Source of the DNA: Achaetomium macrosporum
Taxonomy: Eukaryota; Ascomycota; Sordariomycetes; Sordariales; Chaetomiaceae
Direction of reading: 5' to 3'
Assembly: GCA_033296875.1 (NCBI GenBank)
Contig: MU860091.1
Coordinates: 1 to 64,000 of the forward strand
Length of the DNA stretch: 64,000 nucleotides
Shown: positions 63,702 through 64,000 of the stretch, one piece after another
How the letters are laid out: each line of letters starts with the position of its first letter
Numbering within the stretch: the first letter of the stretch is position 1
Made by a program: the position numbers and the translations under genes
Notes under the pieces: model-generated
Told to the model about the DNA's origin: nothing
The model's input: only the letters and a program-made list of their open reading frames with translations
Database searches by the model: none

Positions 63702-64000
63702 CTAATCCATCCTTCCTGGTGTGTCCCGATACGCCGGCGGGAGAATCCCCTCCAGGTCAGCCTTGATCTGCAACGCCAATATCCGAGAGAACCACCGGTG
63801 CTGCTGCGTGTGGCCGCCCATGATCCAGTAGCTGTCCACGCGCAAATGGCGCTTCCACATGCCATGGATCTCGCCCTCGGCGTCCACGCCCCACGTGGCA
63901 CTGAGACGAGCCGCGAGATCCGAAGGTCCAAGCACGTTCGAGCCAACTTCATCCCGCGTCCCAGCGCTTTCGCCACCCAGAATCTCGGCAGCAGTGCGTC
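63702..64000 (-). CDS. Flavin-dependent monooxygenase, C-terminal part (cut by window edge)
   Basis: Only about 98 C-terminal codons lie in the window; the frame is open to base 64000. Visible sequence: SDLAARLSATWGVDAEGEIH, GMWKRHLRVDSYWIMGGHTQ, and QHRWFSRILALQIKADLEGI, ending RDTPGRMD. This pattern (W-x-M-GG near a short helix, then RxLALQIKA) is typical of the end of fungal flavin-binding monooxygenases of the Baeyer-Villiger/FMO kind. FAD- and NADPH-binding motifs would lie beyond the edge and cannot be checked. No splice site in the visible part. Confidence 0.65.
   Translation of the reverse strand, partial: RTAAEILGGESAGTRDEVGSNVLGPSDLAARLSATWGVDAEGEIHGMWKRHLRVDSYWIMGGHTQQHRWFSRILALQIKADLEGILPPAYRDTPGRMD

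Noticed and set aside
1..64000. tRNA, rRNA and CRISPR features
   Set aside because: No T-loop/acceptor pair, rRNA signature or regularly spaced identical repeats were found by eye; a covariance-model search was not possible.

Overview
The window is nuclear DNA of a filamentous ascomycete (Pezizomycotina). A Sordariomycete, possibly of the Sordariales, is my best guess, made from general protein character and not from a search. The signs are many short (about 50-100 nt) GT-AG introns with CTAAC/CTGAC-like branch points, no operons, long AT-poor intergenic DNA, and typical mould genes (GH72 glucanosyltransferase, HET protein, NLR remnant, pectate lyase, HAUS6, Pom33). Most genes are spliced. 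I rebuilt exon joins by hand from reading frame, splice signals and family motifs, so exon ends are predictions.

Layout. 0-9.9 kb: a cysteine-rich secreted protein, a Cdc25/rhodanese phosphatase, a 0.68 kb MITE-like element carrying 25-bp repeats, a hemerythrin-like remnant, a membrane SDR with an apparent one-base frameshift after its ATG, two convergent unknown genes (one also frameshifted near its start) and a single-pass membrane protein. 10.9-24.3 kb is gene-dense: Pom33/TMEM33, PTEN/TEP1, a 15-exon PRPP synthetase with a 7-nt exon, a small secreted protein, an HSL-type alpha/beta hydrolase, a GH27 alpha-galactosidase and a 63-residue hydrophilic protein.

25-41 kb is a decayed accessory block: an NLR pseudogene (lipase-like plus NACHT), an unknown gene, an SMP/C2 lipid-transfer-like protein, a jacalin-aerolysin-like predicted pore-former in strikingly strand-biased DNA, diverged repeats, a Ty3/gypsy gag relic, an APH-like kinase and a cytochrome P450 pseudogene. 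41-64 kb returns to ordinary content: PL1 pectate lyase, DUF4238 protein, GH72 wall enzyme, HET protein, MDR oxidoreductase, HAUS6, mitochondrial bS21m, an RBM25-like splicing factor, a peroxisomal (SKL) crotonase, and the C-terminal end of a flavin monooxygenase cut by the window edge.

No biosynthetic gene cluster, CRISPR array, rRNA or clear tRNA was seen. The genes act in separate pathways. Shared themes are plant-wall and polysaccharide attack (GH27, PL1), own-wall remodelling (GH72), non-self recognition (HET, NLR relic) and housekeeping (PRPP, splicing, mitoribosome, spindle).
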